Below, one piece after another: positions 1 to 8,507 of a stretch of DNA of 35,952 nt. The position numbers and the translations under genes are program-made. This stretch comes from Acidimicrobiaceae bacterium (GTDB lineage Bacteria > Actinomycetota > Acidimicrobiia > Acidimicrobiales > Bog-793). The first letter of the stretch is position 1. Every line of letters begins with the position of its first letter. The stretch spans positions 1-35,952 of the forward strand of contig PLIM01000163.1 in assembly GCA_003139355.1 (NCBI GenBank), given 5' to 3'. The notes under the pieces were generated by a model, which was not told the origin of the DNA, did no database searches, and saw only the letters and a list, made by a program, of their open reading frames with translations.

Positions 1-870
1 AGCTCGGTGACCGATTTGCCAAAGGAATTCACCACCCAGATGTGGGTGCCGTCCGAGATGATGCCTAGGGAGCCGTTGAACCCGTAGCTCGACCCGCGGA
101 TGACCTTGACCAGGGCGCCGGTCGAGGCCGAGAGCTCGGTGACCGATTTGCCACCTTCATTCGCCACCCAGATGTGGGTGCCGTCCGAGGTGACGGCGGC
201 GGGGTCCTTGAAGGCGTAGCTCGAGCCGCGGATGACCTTGACCAGGGCGCCGGTCGAGGCCGAGAGCTCGGTGAGCGAGTTGCCACCCGTGTTCGCCGCC
301 CAGATGTGGGTGCCGCCCGAGGTGATCCCTTCGGAGCCTAGGGAGCCGTCGAACCCGTAGCTCGAGCCGCGGATGACCTTGACAAGGGTGCCGGTCGAGG
401 CCGAGAGCTCGGTGACCGAGTTGCCACGCTCGTTCCTCACCCAGATGTGGGTGCCGTCCGAGGTGACGGCGGCGGGGTCGTCGAACCCATAGCGCAAGCC
501 GCGGATGACCTTGACCAGAGCGCCGGTCGAGGCTGAGAGCTCGGTCACCGAATTCTCGTTCGTCACCCAGATGTGGGTGCCGCCCGTGGTGATGGCCCAA
601 GGGTCGTTGAACCCGTACCTTGAGCCGCGGATGACCTTGACAAGGGTGCCGGTCGAGGCCGAGAGCTCGGTGACGGAACGGCCATCCGAGTTTGCCACCC
701 AGACGTGGGTCCCATCCGAGGTGATACCTAGGGAGCCGTTGAACCCGTATCTTGAGCCGCGGATGACCTTGACGAGGGCGCCGGTCGAGGCCGAGAGCTC
801 CGTGACCGAGTTGCCATTGTTCGCCACCCAGATGTGGGCGCCGCCCGTGGTGATGGCCCACGGCTCATCG
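1..870 (-). repeat. In-frame tandem DNA repeat, ~126-138 bp period, at least 7 units
   Basis: 'gagagctc(g/c)gtgac' recurs near 1, 133, 265, 404, 538, 663 and 794; unit encodes SVTELSASTG(A/T)LVKVIRGS(S/R)YGF(N/D/K)...(S/G)(D/G)GTHIWVAN. Confidence 0.9.
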
Positions 871-1058
871 AACCCCCATCCGAGGACGTTCACGCTTGAG
901 AGTGGACTCACCGGCGTGGTCGATGGCAAAGCTCGGGAAACATTGTCCCATGCTCCGCCAGCGGCCGATGCCAGCACGAACGGGGCAAGAGCCAAACCTG
1001 ACAGAGACAGCGCACAAACCACAACGGTACGGCTGAAGACACCGAGGTTCGCCCTCAT
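1..1058 (-). CDS. Secreted tandem-repeat beta-propeller (YVTN/NHL-like) protein, partial (C-terminus beyond left edge)
   Basis: Reading - strand from ATG at 1058: MRANLGVFSRTVVVCALSLSGLALAPFVLASAAGGAWDNVSRALPSTTPVSPLSSVNVLGWGFDEPWAITTGGAHIWVANNGNSVTELSASTGALVKVIRGSRYGFN..., then at least 6 more ~42-46 aa repeats; open to position 1. Absent from the ORF track because no stop lies in the window. Confidence 0.88.
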   Translation of the reverse strand, partial: MRANLGVFSRTVVVCALSLSGLALAPFVLASAAGGAWDNVSRALPSTTPVSPLSSVNVLGWGFDEPWAITTGGAHIWVANNGNSVTELSASTGALVKVIRGSRYGFNGSLGITSDGTHVWVANSDGRSVTELSASTGTLVKVIRGSRYGFNDPWAITTGGTHIWVTNENSVTELSASTGALVKVIRGLRYGFDDPAAVTSDGTHIWVRNERGNSVTELSASTGTLVKVIRGSSYGFDGSLGSEGITSGGTHIWAANTGGNSLTELSASTGALVKVIRGSSYAFKDPAAVTSDGTHIWVANEGGKSVTELSASTGALVKVIRGSSYGFNGSLGIISDGTHIWVVNSFGKSVTE

Positions 1059-1112
1059 CGACGGTCCTCTCAGATGGACGAAGGTACACAATATCGCTCC
1101 AATTCCCTGCAA

Positions 1113-1346
1113 CGGGGCGTTCGCCCTCACCTCTCAGCCAGCGCCGTAGCGCCTCTTTGATCTGGGCCACCGATACCTCCCTGAACACCGTGGGGCCTCC
1201 TCCGCGATGGCTTCGGAGGCCTAGCCGAGTCTGCCCTCGGCCGGTGTTGGTGGATCCTCAGGGTGGTCCCATGACTGGCAACGGGGGTGGTCCCTTGCCA
1301 CTGGCAAGACCACCGGCTAGGTGGTCCCTTCTCGCTGGCAAACGAC
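1113..1346 (-). mobile_element. Relic of an IS21-family insertion sequence: terminal end with repeated motifs plus 5' end of istA
   Basis: From 1346 on the - strand: TGTCGTTTGCCAGCGAGAAGGGACCACC...; three copies of GGTGGTCCC-N-CTGGCAA at 1262-1281, 1286-1307, 1320-1341 (+ strand); then GTG-initiated MFREVSVAQIKEALRRWLRGEGER resembling an IstA N-terminus, diverging near 1115. Confidence 0.6.
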
Positions 1347-1545
1347 AGCCGGCGCGTGCTCCGAAGAGCTGAAACCCGACTGCAATCAGTCTGCAAGGCT
1401 CTTCACAGGTGAGTGCCTTAACTTGAGAGCGCGTCCCGACGGCCGGGTCTGCGTCCAGAACCTGATGTCATCCGCCTGATGTCGGAAACGATCGGGCGGG
1501 TCCGCCGACCTGGCCTGGCGGGCGCACCAACCGAGGGGAGGAACG

Positions 1546-1917
1546 ATGCCAGTTCCTATGAGTGGCAGGCGAGCCAACTTCCCGGACCCTGTGCAGGACG
1601 CCATCGCGTTCGGTCCGCGGCACAGCGGCGTCGAGGTCCTTCCGGAGCCCACCCTGGAACCGCTTGACAGTTGCGACTCAATCGCTCGCCCAGCGTGGTC
1701 AACGAATGCAGCGTGTCGGGACATGGGACCCGATTTCTTCTTTCCTGCAGGCGCCCTCGGGCTCGCTCGTACGACGCGTGTCTGCACACGGTGTCCTGTC
1801 GCAGAAGAGTGTCTCGCTGCCGCTCTTGATGATCCGTCGCTCCACGGAATCTGGGCCGGCACGTCCGCTCGGGAGCGTCGTCGTTTGCGAAGCGAAGAAG
1901 GCTTGGGGTGGGGATGA
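1546..1917 (+). CDS. WhiB-family Fe-S transcriptional regulator
   Basis: ORF 123 aa with AACRDMGPDFFFP...VCTRCPVAEECLAAALDD..GIWAGTSARERRRLR: four Cys (C..CxxCx5C) and G(I)WAGT motif typical of Wbl proteins. Confidence 0.92.
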   Translation: MPVPMSGRRANFPDPVQDAIAFGPRHSGVEVLPEPTLEPLDSCDSIARPAWSTNAACRDMGPDFFFPAGALGLARTTRVCTRCPVAEECLAAALDDPSLHGIWAGTSARERRRLRSEEGLGWG

Positions 1918-2282
1918 ACCGGCACGGTCCACAAGACGACGGAACTCGGTCATCCTTGGCGGCGCGTTAGACCTCGCAGGTCTCTCCCGCTCACGGGCGA
2001 CCCTGGCCGGGCGACCGGTGCCAGACTAGAACTATCGATCTGCATCGCTCCGGATGAGACGCCTCCCAGTCTCAAAGCGATACCGATCAGACACGGCTCC
2101 GCGCGCTCCTGGATGAGCGGGCGCTCGTACCGTACGCTCGCGCCACAGTGCTCAGTGAGGTCGCGACTCTGCCCCAGACCTCCCGTAGCGGGGCGTCGTG
2201 GAGCGCCTTCCGGAATGCAGCAGAGCCCAGTCCTACTTATGCCCTATCAGGATCGCAACGAGCAGGATGCGAGAATCGCCGG

Positions 2283-2945
2283 ATGAACAACAGAGCGCCT
2301 GATGATGTCGGGTCAGTCCGCGCACTGCTGTTCGACCTCGGCGGAGTGGTTCTCGAATTCGACTTCAAGCGAGCATTCCGAGTCTGGGCCGACCGCGCTT
2401 GTTGCGATCCCGCCGAACTTGAACGACGGTTCTCGTTCGATGAGGCGTATGAGCAACACGAACGAGGAGAGCTTGACGCTGCGGGCTACTTCACCGCGTT
2501 GCGCCGGAACCTCGGCCTCACTCTCTCCGACGAGGAGATCGTCTCGGGGTGGAATGACATCTATCTGGCCCTCGTACCAGGGATGTCAGCACTGCTGTCT
2601 GCGGCAAGTCAACGCCTTTCGCTATACGCGTTCACGAACTCGAATCCGACGCACAAGAGCGCGTGGGCCAGCCGCTTCGCAGACGAGTTGTCCGTCTTTC
2701 GTTCCATCTTCGTCTCTTCCGACCTCGGGCTCCGCAAGCCCGATCCTGAGGCGTTCATCGCCGTCGCAGAGCGAATCGGCTTTCAGGTCTCCGAGCTGTT
2801 GTTCTTCGATGACACCCCCGAGAACGTCGATGGTGCCCGGACAGTTGGGATGCGGGCCGTCTTGGTCGAGTCGAGCGCCGATGTCGGCGAGGCTCTGCTG
2901 CGACTCGGCATTGAAGTCGAAACACCGGACGAGGTCGACCCCTGA
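2283..2945 (+). CDS. HAD-family hydrolase (HAD-IA)
   Basis: VRALLFDLGGVVLEFD, FTNSNPTHKSAW, GLRKPDPEAF, LLFFDDTPENVDGARTVGMRAV motifs; start at M46 of the 2148 ORF. Confidence 0.88.
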   Translation: MNNRAPDDVGSVRALLFDLGGVVLEFDFKRAFRVWADRACCDPAELERRFSFDEAYEQHERGELDAAGYFTALRRNLGLTLSDEEIVSGWNDIYLALVPGMSALLSAASQRLSLYAFTNSNPTHKSAWASRFADELSVFRSIFVSSDLGLRKPDPEAFIAVAERIGFQVSELLFFDDTPENVDGARTVGMRAVLVESSADVGEALLRLGIEVETPDEVDP

Positions 2946-2962
2946 CCTCCCTTGGCTCTCAC

Positions 2963-3556
2963 GTGGCCGATGGCTCCTTCCGCCAACATCGTGGGATGGG
3001 ATTCCGTCAAGATGGACTCTCGGTGCCGGTCGCTGTCCGCCAGGCCAACCTCGCCGAAGCACCTTTGCTTGCTGAGTTCCATCGCCGCGTTGCGCTGGTC
3101 GCCTACGCCTCGATCTTTCCGCCCGAGGCGCCGCCGCCAGATCCCGACCAGATGGAGCTCGACTGGCACCGCCGACTGAGCGGGGAGTTCGCACCCCATC
3201 CGGTCGGGTATGCAGCGGAGCTGAGCGGTCAGCTCGCAGGGGTCATCATCGCGAGCGGCGACCCCGACATGCCCACGTTCGGGCACATCACGAGGCTGTA
3301 CGTAGAGCCCCGACTATGGGGCCGGGGAGTTGGCCGGTCCCTCTACGACCGCGCTGCGGCCCACCTGCAGGACGTCGGTTACGCGCAAGCGTCACTCTGG
3401 GTGCTCGAACGCAACACACATGCCAGGTGCTGGTACGAGCGACTCGGTTGGTCTTGCACAGGAGAGCGGAAGCCGGTGTACGAGCCGGCCGGAATCGACG
3501 ACGTTCGCTACACCCTACCGATGCCTCCTCCACGAGTCGTCACTCCTCGCGACTGA
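2963..3556 (+). CDS. GNAT family N-acetyltransferase
   Basis: ITRLYVEPRLWGRGVGRSLYDRAAAHLQDVGYAQASLWVLERNTHARCWYERLGW. Confidence 0.9.
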   Translation: MADGSFRQHRGMGFRQDGLSVPVAVRQANLAEAPLLAEFHRRVALVAYASIFPPEAPPPDPDQMELDWHRRLSGEFAPHPVGYAAELSGQLAGVIIASGDPDMPTFGHITRLYVEPRLWGRGVGRSLYDRAAAHLQDVGYAQASLWVLERNTHARCWYERLGWSCTGERKPVYEPAGIDDVRYTLPMPPPRVVTPRD

Positions 3557-3918
3557 TCGGCAGCAACCTGAAACGAACGTGCTGTGCCGTGAGGACGACC
3601 ACAGCGCCGGCAGCCAAGGTCTCCTCTGTGCCGTCGAGGTTGGCGAGGAGCAGCTCAGTTTGCGCCTCCGGTTGGTGAGGTGCCCTCCGGAGGACGATCA
3701 CGCTCGGCCCCGGATGGCGCCCGACAGCCAGCAACTCCCCGAAGTCCGTGTCCGCAGACACCAGGACCCGGTCAGTACTCGCTGCCGCCTTCAGGACTCT
3801 GAGATCGTCCGTGCCGAGGAGGTCGAGGTCACTCACGTGGACTGCGTGCGACGTGCCCCGACCCGGCGAGGGCCGCCGCGACGCGCCGTGAAAGCGACTA
3901 GTCGACGAGAAACCTCAC
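3540..3918 (-). pseudogene. DUF5615-type PIN-like toxin, degenerate
   Basis: GTG at 3918 (GTGA overlap with upstream stop) reads VRFLVD-TAG-SLSRRVAAALAGSGH; homology resumes in another frame as AVHVSDLDLLGTDDLRVLKAAASTDRVLVSADTDFGELLA. In-frame TAG at 3898-3900 plus a frameshift. Confidence 0.75.
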
Positions 3919-4109
3919 TGAGCAGCGCGAAGCGGTAGCTCGTGCCCGTCAACGGCGGCGGCGGCAAACCCCAATGCCTCACGGACATCGTCTTCCCTCA
4001 GCTGGGGAAACTCGTTCAGGACCTGAGCGGTCGTCATTCCATCCGCGGTCATGGCCACCACTGTCGTGACCGGGATCCTCGTCCCGCTTATGCAGGGGAC
4101 CCCACCCAT
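3915..4109 (-). CDS. DUF433 domain protein (antitoxin-like), N-terminus possibly degenerate
   Basis: MGGVPCISGTRIPVTTVVAMTADGMTTAQVLNEFPQLREDDVREALGFAAAAVDGHELPLRAAQ; in-frame homology FDRISIDHRI extends to ~4139 without ATG/GTG/TTG before a TAG. Confidence 0.75.
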   Translation of the reverse strand: MGGVPCISGTRIPVTTVVAMTADGMTTAQVLNEFPQLREDDVREALGFAAAAVDGHELPLRAAQ

Positions 4110-4210
4110 GATTCGGTGATCGATCGAGATTCGGTCGAAAGCTGTACGGCCATGCTACGGGGCGCAAGGGGCTGTGATGGGCAGAACGTGGCAGCCAGAA
4201 GGCGGACAAC

Positions 4211-4372
4211 GGTCACGGCGCCGAGATGCTCGGGCATTCCAAGTTCCCGACAATCGCGATCTACACCAGAACGGGTCTCGATCGCCAAGCTCCGAGCAGT
4301 GCATGCCGCCACCCATCCGGCGGGCGCCGGCAACACGGAGGCGAGCGGTGGGTAGCTACCCCTGCTCTGTGA
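4211..4372 (+). pseudogene. Possible C-terminal relic of a tyrosine recombinase
   Basis: Frame reads ...AEMLGHSKFPTIAIYTRTGLDRQAPSSA..., resembling the LGHxxxxTT..YT motif with active-site Tyr; stop TGA at 4370-4372. Confidence 0.4.
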
Positions 4373-4608
4373 CCGAGCTGCGGGTAACGGTCCCCGAGGA
4401 GACCGCTAAGCGTCTGGCGAGAGAAGCTGCCGATCGGGGGACCTTTGCCGAGGACGTCGCGGCCGAGGTGCTCAACGAGCACGCGCCTTCACCGAGGCAG
4501 CGATCGCTTCCCTTCATCGCCATGTTCGAGGCGCCGAAGGGCGCCCTCTCGGTGGCCGAGGCCGAACGCCGTCTCGAAGACGGCGAAGACGAAAGCTTCG
4601 GACGATAG
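4369..4608 (+). CDS. VapB-like antitoxin
   Basis: VTELRVTVPEETAKRLAREAADRGTFAEDVAAEVLNEHAPSPRQRSLPFIAMFEAPKGALSVAEAERRLEDGEDESFGR; adjacent to PIN toxin. GTG start inferred. Confidence 0.7.
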   Translation: MTELRVTVPEETAKRLAREAADRGTFAEDVAAEVLNEHAPSPRQRSLPFIAMFEAPKGALSVAEAERRLEDGEDESFGR

Positions 4609-5015
4609 TCGTCGTCGACACCGGGCCGCTCGTGGCCGCGGCCATCCGGCGAGACCCCGACCACGATCGCTGTGTGACCTTCTTCGAGGAAGTCTCCGAG
4701 CCGCTCGTCATCCCCCAGCTCGTGATCACCGAGGCCGCCCATCTCGTCGACCGGATCCTCAGCGCCTCGGCCGAGGCGAGCTGCATCCGCGAGCTCGCCG
4801 ATGCAGTGGTCAGCTTCCACTGCAACGATCCTCGCGACCTGCACCGGATGGCCGACCTCATGGACACCTATGCCGATCTACCGCTCGGGACCGTCGATGC
4901 CGCCGTCATAGCCACTGCCGAGAGGCTCGGCGTCACCAAGATCGCCACCTTGGACCGCAGGCACTTCACCGTCGTGCGGCCGACCCACGTTCCTTCCTTC
5001 GAGCTTCTTCCTTAA
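4605..5015 (+). CDS. PIN-domain VapC-like toxin
   Basis: IVVVDTGPLVAAAIRRDPDHDRCVTFFEE...VITEAAHL...LPLGTVDAAVIATAERLGVTKIATLDRRHF; PIN motifs begin upstream of the GTG used by the ORF track (4632). Confidence 0.8.
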   Translation: MVVVDTGPLVAAAIRRDPDHDRCVTFFEEVSEPLVIPQLVITEAAHLVDRILSASAEASCIRELADAVVSFHCNDPRDLHRMADLMDTYADLPLGTVDAAVIATAERLGVTKIATLDRRHFTVVRPTHVPSFELLP

Positions 5016-5125
5016 CGACGCGCCCGGGGGCGTCCAACTGAGAGAATCTGCGCGATGGCCGACCGCGTCACCACGCCGCGCCGTTTGTTGGCACGCGCCT
5101 ACTGCCGAAGACACGCGCCGCTCAA

Positions 5126-6340
5126 CTACTGAATGTGCACCCCAGAGATAGCGCGGGCGATCACCAGTCGCTGGATTTCGCTCGTCCCTTCAAAGATCGT
5201 GTAGATCTTCGAGTCACGGTGCCAACGCTCGACGGGATAGTCGCGCACATAGCCGCAACCTCCCAGGATCTGGATCGCCTGCTCAGTCACCCAGACCGCC
5301 GTCTCACCGGCGAAAAGCTTCGACATCGAGCCCTCTCCGGCTGTGAAGGGCTTTCCCGCCGTCGCCATCGACGCGGCCCGCATGTAGAGCAGGCGCGCTG
5401 CGTCGATACGGGTCCTCATGTCGGCGAGCTTGAACGCAATGGCCTGACGCTCGATGATCGGACGCCCGAAGGCCCTGCGCTCCTTGGCATAGTCGAGTGC
5501 GTACTCGTACGCGGCGCGAGCAATGCCGACCGCCTGGGCTGCGACGCCGGGGCGAGTGGCCTCAAAGGTCGCCATGGCCGTCGAGGACTTCCCGTGCTTC
5601 CCTTCGCGAGCACGGGCAACCCGCTCGTCGAACCTGTCCTCACCCCCAAGCAAGCAGGTCCCGGGGACCTTCACGTCCTGTAACACGACCTCGGCCGTGT
5701 GGGACGCCCGGATCCCCATCTTCTTGAACTTCTGACCCATGGAGAGTCCCGGCGTATTCGGCGGCACCACGAAGCTCGCCTGGCCGCGCGCACCCAGCTC
5801 GGGCTCCACCGATGCCACAACGACGTGGATGTCAGCGATACCGCCATTGGTGATCCACGTCTTGGTCCCGTTCAGAGTCCAAGTATCGCTCGCGTCGTCG
5901 CGCACGGCGCGGGTCTTCAGTCTGCTCACGTCCGAACCGGCGTCGGCTTCCGACACGCAGAACGCTGCGAGCCGAATGTCACCAGCCTCGCCGAAGCACT
6001 GCGGAACCCACTCTGCTACCTGCTCCGGAGTGCCCGCCGCAACGATCCCGGCCACGCCGAGAGTCGACCCAAGGATCGCCAGGGCGATGCCCGCATCACC
6101 CCAAGCCATCTCCTCGTTGACAAGCGGGAGCAGGAGCCCGGTCGGATCGGCAAGACAGTTCGCGACGAAGTCGAACGAGTACAGCCCGATCCTGGCGGCC
6201 TCTTCGATGATCGGCCACGGAGTCTCTTCGCGCTCGTCCCACTCGTGGGCGGCCGGACGCACCACACCTTCGGCGAAGTCATGGACCCACCTGAGCACCT
6301 GAAGCTGATCCTCGTTCAGCTCCATCGAAAAGTCACCCAT
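5126..6340 (-). CDS. Acyl-CoA dehydrogenase
   Basis: 404 aa; [87 protein letters not shown]. Confidence 0.95.
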   Translation of the reverse strand: MGDFSMELNEDQLQVLRWVHDFAEGVVRPAAHEWDEREETPWPIIEEAARIGLYSFDFVANCLADPTGLLLPLVNEEMAWGDAGIALAILGSTLGVAGIVAAGTPEQVAEWVPQCFGEAGDIRLAAFCVSEADAGSDVSRLKTRAVRDDASDTWTLNGTKTWITNGGIADIHVVVASVEPELGARGQASFVVPPNTPGLSMGQKFKKMGIRASHTAEVVLQDVKVPGTCLLGGEDRFDERVARAREGKHGKSSTAMATFEATRPGVAAQAVGIARAAYEYALDYAKERRAFGRPIIERQAIAFKLADMRTRIDAARLLYMRAASMATAGKPFTAGEGSMSKLFAGETAVWVTEQAIQILGGCGYVRDYPVERWHRDSKIYTIFEGTSEIQRLVIARAISGVHIQ

Positions 6341-6702
6341 CGTTCACCTCGGGTCCTGACCGGGAGTCACCTCATCGGCGCATCTGACGTCGTCGGCCAA
6401 CCCGGCCGCTGCCAACTCGCGATTGCTGGAAGAGCGTAGTGACCCCTGGGTGAAAGGCAAGAGTCAGATACACCTAACAGCGCCGCTCCGCCCAGGTCAC
6501 CGCTTCCAAGTACAACGGGGAGCACAGTAGGACAAGCGCACCGGCGCTGGCGCCCGGCGCGTGGCGGCGACTCCTCGTCCGGGGCGCGAAAAACAAGCGG
6601 TTCGACTAGTGGAACCGAAGCCTGGTGCCGAGCCCGGCGGAACAGGGCCCGACGATTGCAGGGCCCACCTCTGATCGGCGGGCCCACCGGAAGTGCGCGG
6701 AC

Positions 6703-6903
6703 TCAGCGCGCCCGAACGTTGGCTGCCTGCAGCCCCTTCTGGCCCTCCTGAACGTCGAACTCGACTTCCTGGCCCTCGGTGAGGGTCCGGTAACCGGACA
6801 TTTGGATAGACGAGTGGTGGACGAAGACATCCACGCCGTCGGACTGCGAGATGAAGCCGTAGCCCTTCTCGCTGTTGAACCACTTCACTACTCCGGTCGC
6901 CAC
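6703..6903 (-). CDS. Cold-shock protein (CspA family)
   Basis: [69 protein letters not shown] start at 6903 with upstream AAAGGGGAA Shine-Dalgarno-like sequence. Confidence 0.93.
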   Translation of the reverse strand: MATGVVKWFNSEKGYGFISQSDGVDVFVHHSSIQMSGYRTLTEGQEVEFDVQEGQKGLQAANVRAR

Positions 6904-7128
6904 TGTGGCGTTCCCCTTTGTCTCAGATTGCAGGTAAGGAGGAGCGAGGGGCCGAGACTGCCTGGTTTGGAGTGGCCGATGGCCGAGTGGTGCCCCGGCA
7001 ACCGGGTTACCGCCCGACATGTCGGCAACCCCACGTGACAACACGGTCCGGTTGCTCCCGACCGACAACGTAGCAGAGCGTCCCGGGCCCTGGTTACCGG
7101 AGGTCGACAAGAGTCGGCTAACGCCTGC

Positions 7129-8487
7129 TCAGCGGCGGATCCTGGTGCCCGCGGGAGTGTCCTCGACGATGTAGCCAAGCGCGACGATCTCGGCGCGCAG
7201 CACGTCGGCGGTCGCGAAGTCCCGTCCCGCACGTGCCCGGTCGCGACGGCGGCCGAGCTCGAGGACGGCCTCAGGGATTTCGGCCACGCCTTTCGCTTCG
7301 AGCCCGACGGCCCCGAAGCACTCCAGGACCGCCCGGGCCAACTCGGCGCCTCGTGACGCCTCGCGCGCATCGAAGGCCACGTTCGCGCGCCGGATCGCAT
7401 CGAAAAGGACTGCAGTGGCGCCCGGCGTGTCCAGGTCATCCTGCATCTTGTCTGCGAACACATTCCTCACGTCGGGATCGGTCCGCTCGCTGTCGAGGGT
7501 GCCTGGCTCGCTGAGCCGACTGCTCAAGGCATCCAGTCGGCTCAGCGCCGACGCAGCGTCACTGAGCGTCGTGGCCGTCACCTCGATCGGCGCCCGATAG
7601 TGCGACTGGAGCACGAGCAACCGGTAGGCACGGGGATCGCTCTGCTCGAAGAGCTCAGACAAGAGGAGCACGTTGCCCAGCGATTTGGACATCTTCTCGC
7701 CTCCGCGCGCTTCGACCATGCCGTGGTGCACCCAACGGCGAGCGAACTGCTTTCCGATCGCGACCGCTTGCGCTCGTTCGTTCTCGTGATGCGGGAAGAT
7801 GAGGTCCTGTCCACCTCCGTGAAGGTCGAATCCCTCGCCGAGGAGGGCAAGCGACATGACGACGCACTCGGTGTGCCAACCGGGACGTCCGGGACCCCAC
7901 GGCGAGGCCCACCAGGGCTCTGCGGGCTTTGCCTTCTTCCAGAGGGCGAAGTCCAGAGGCGAGCGCTTCTTCTCGTTCACCTCGACGCGCGCCCCTGACC
8001 GCAACGAGGCGAGGCTCTGGTGGGCAAGAAGCCCGTAGTCTTCGACCGCCGAGACCGTGAAGTAGACGCCGTCGCTGGTCTCATAGGCGACCCCCAGCGC
8101 AACGAGCTCGGCGATGAGCTCCACCATCTGCTCGACGAAGGCCGTGGCATGCGGGATCCTCCCCGGGAGGAGGCAGCCCAAGGTGTTCATCGCGTCCCAC
8201 CATTCGGCCTCGTACTGCTCGGCGATCTCCTCCGGCCGGCGGCGCTCCTCGTTTGCCCGGGCGATGATCTTGTCGTCGACGTCGGTGACGTTCGAAACGT
8301 GGTCCACCACAAACCCGGAGTACTCGAGAAAGCGGCGGAGGACGTCGTAGACCAGTGAGAAACGGCCGTGACCGATGTGAGGTGGGCCGTAAACGGTCGA
8401 ACCGCAGATGTAGAGGCTGATCCGGCCCGGCTCGCGGGTCTCGAGCTCCTCGCCCCAGCCCAAGGCCGTGTCATGAAGGCGCAGCAC
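7129..8487 (-). CDS. cysS: Cysteinyl-tRNA synthetase
   Basis: LYICGSTVYGPPHIGHGR, VSNVTDVDDKIIARA, PGWHTECVVMS, DLHGGGQDLIFPHHENERAQ, GGEKMSKSLGN. Confidence 0.95.
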   Translation of the reverse strand: MLRLHDTALGWGEELETREPGRISLYICGSTVYGPPHIGHGRFSLVYDVLRRFLEYSGFVVDHVSNVTDVDDKIIARANEERRRPEEIAEQYEAEWWDAMNTLGCLLPGRIPHATAFVEQMVELIAELVALGVAYETSDGVYFTVSAVEDYGLLAHQSLASLRSGARVEVNEKKRSPLDFALWKKAKPAEPWWASPWGPGRPGWHTECVVMSLALLGEGFDLHGGGQDLIFPHHENERAQAVAIGKQFARRWVHHGMVEARGGEKMSKSLGNVLLLSELFEQSDPRAYRLLVLQSHYRAPIEVTATTLSDAASALSRLDALSSRLSEPGTLDSERTDPDVRNVFADKMQDDLDTPGATAVLFDAIRRANVAFDAREASRGAELARAVLECFGAVGLEAKGVAEIPEAVLELGRRRDRARAGRDFATADVLRAEIVALGYIVEDTPAGTRIRR

Positions 8488-8507
8488 AGGAGTACCGTAC
8501 TAGGCCT

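Noticed and set aside
157-861. 234-aa minus ORF of HHxGRHPHLGGE repeats and the plus-strand 505-1149 ORF
   Set aside because: Alternative frames across the tandem propeller repeats; the true frame reads SVTELSASTGALVKVIRGS.
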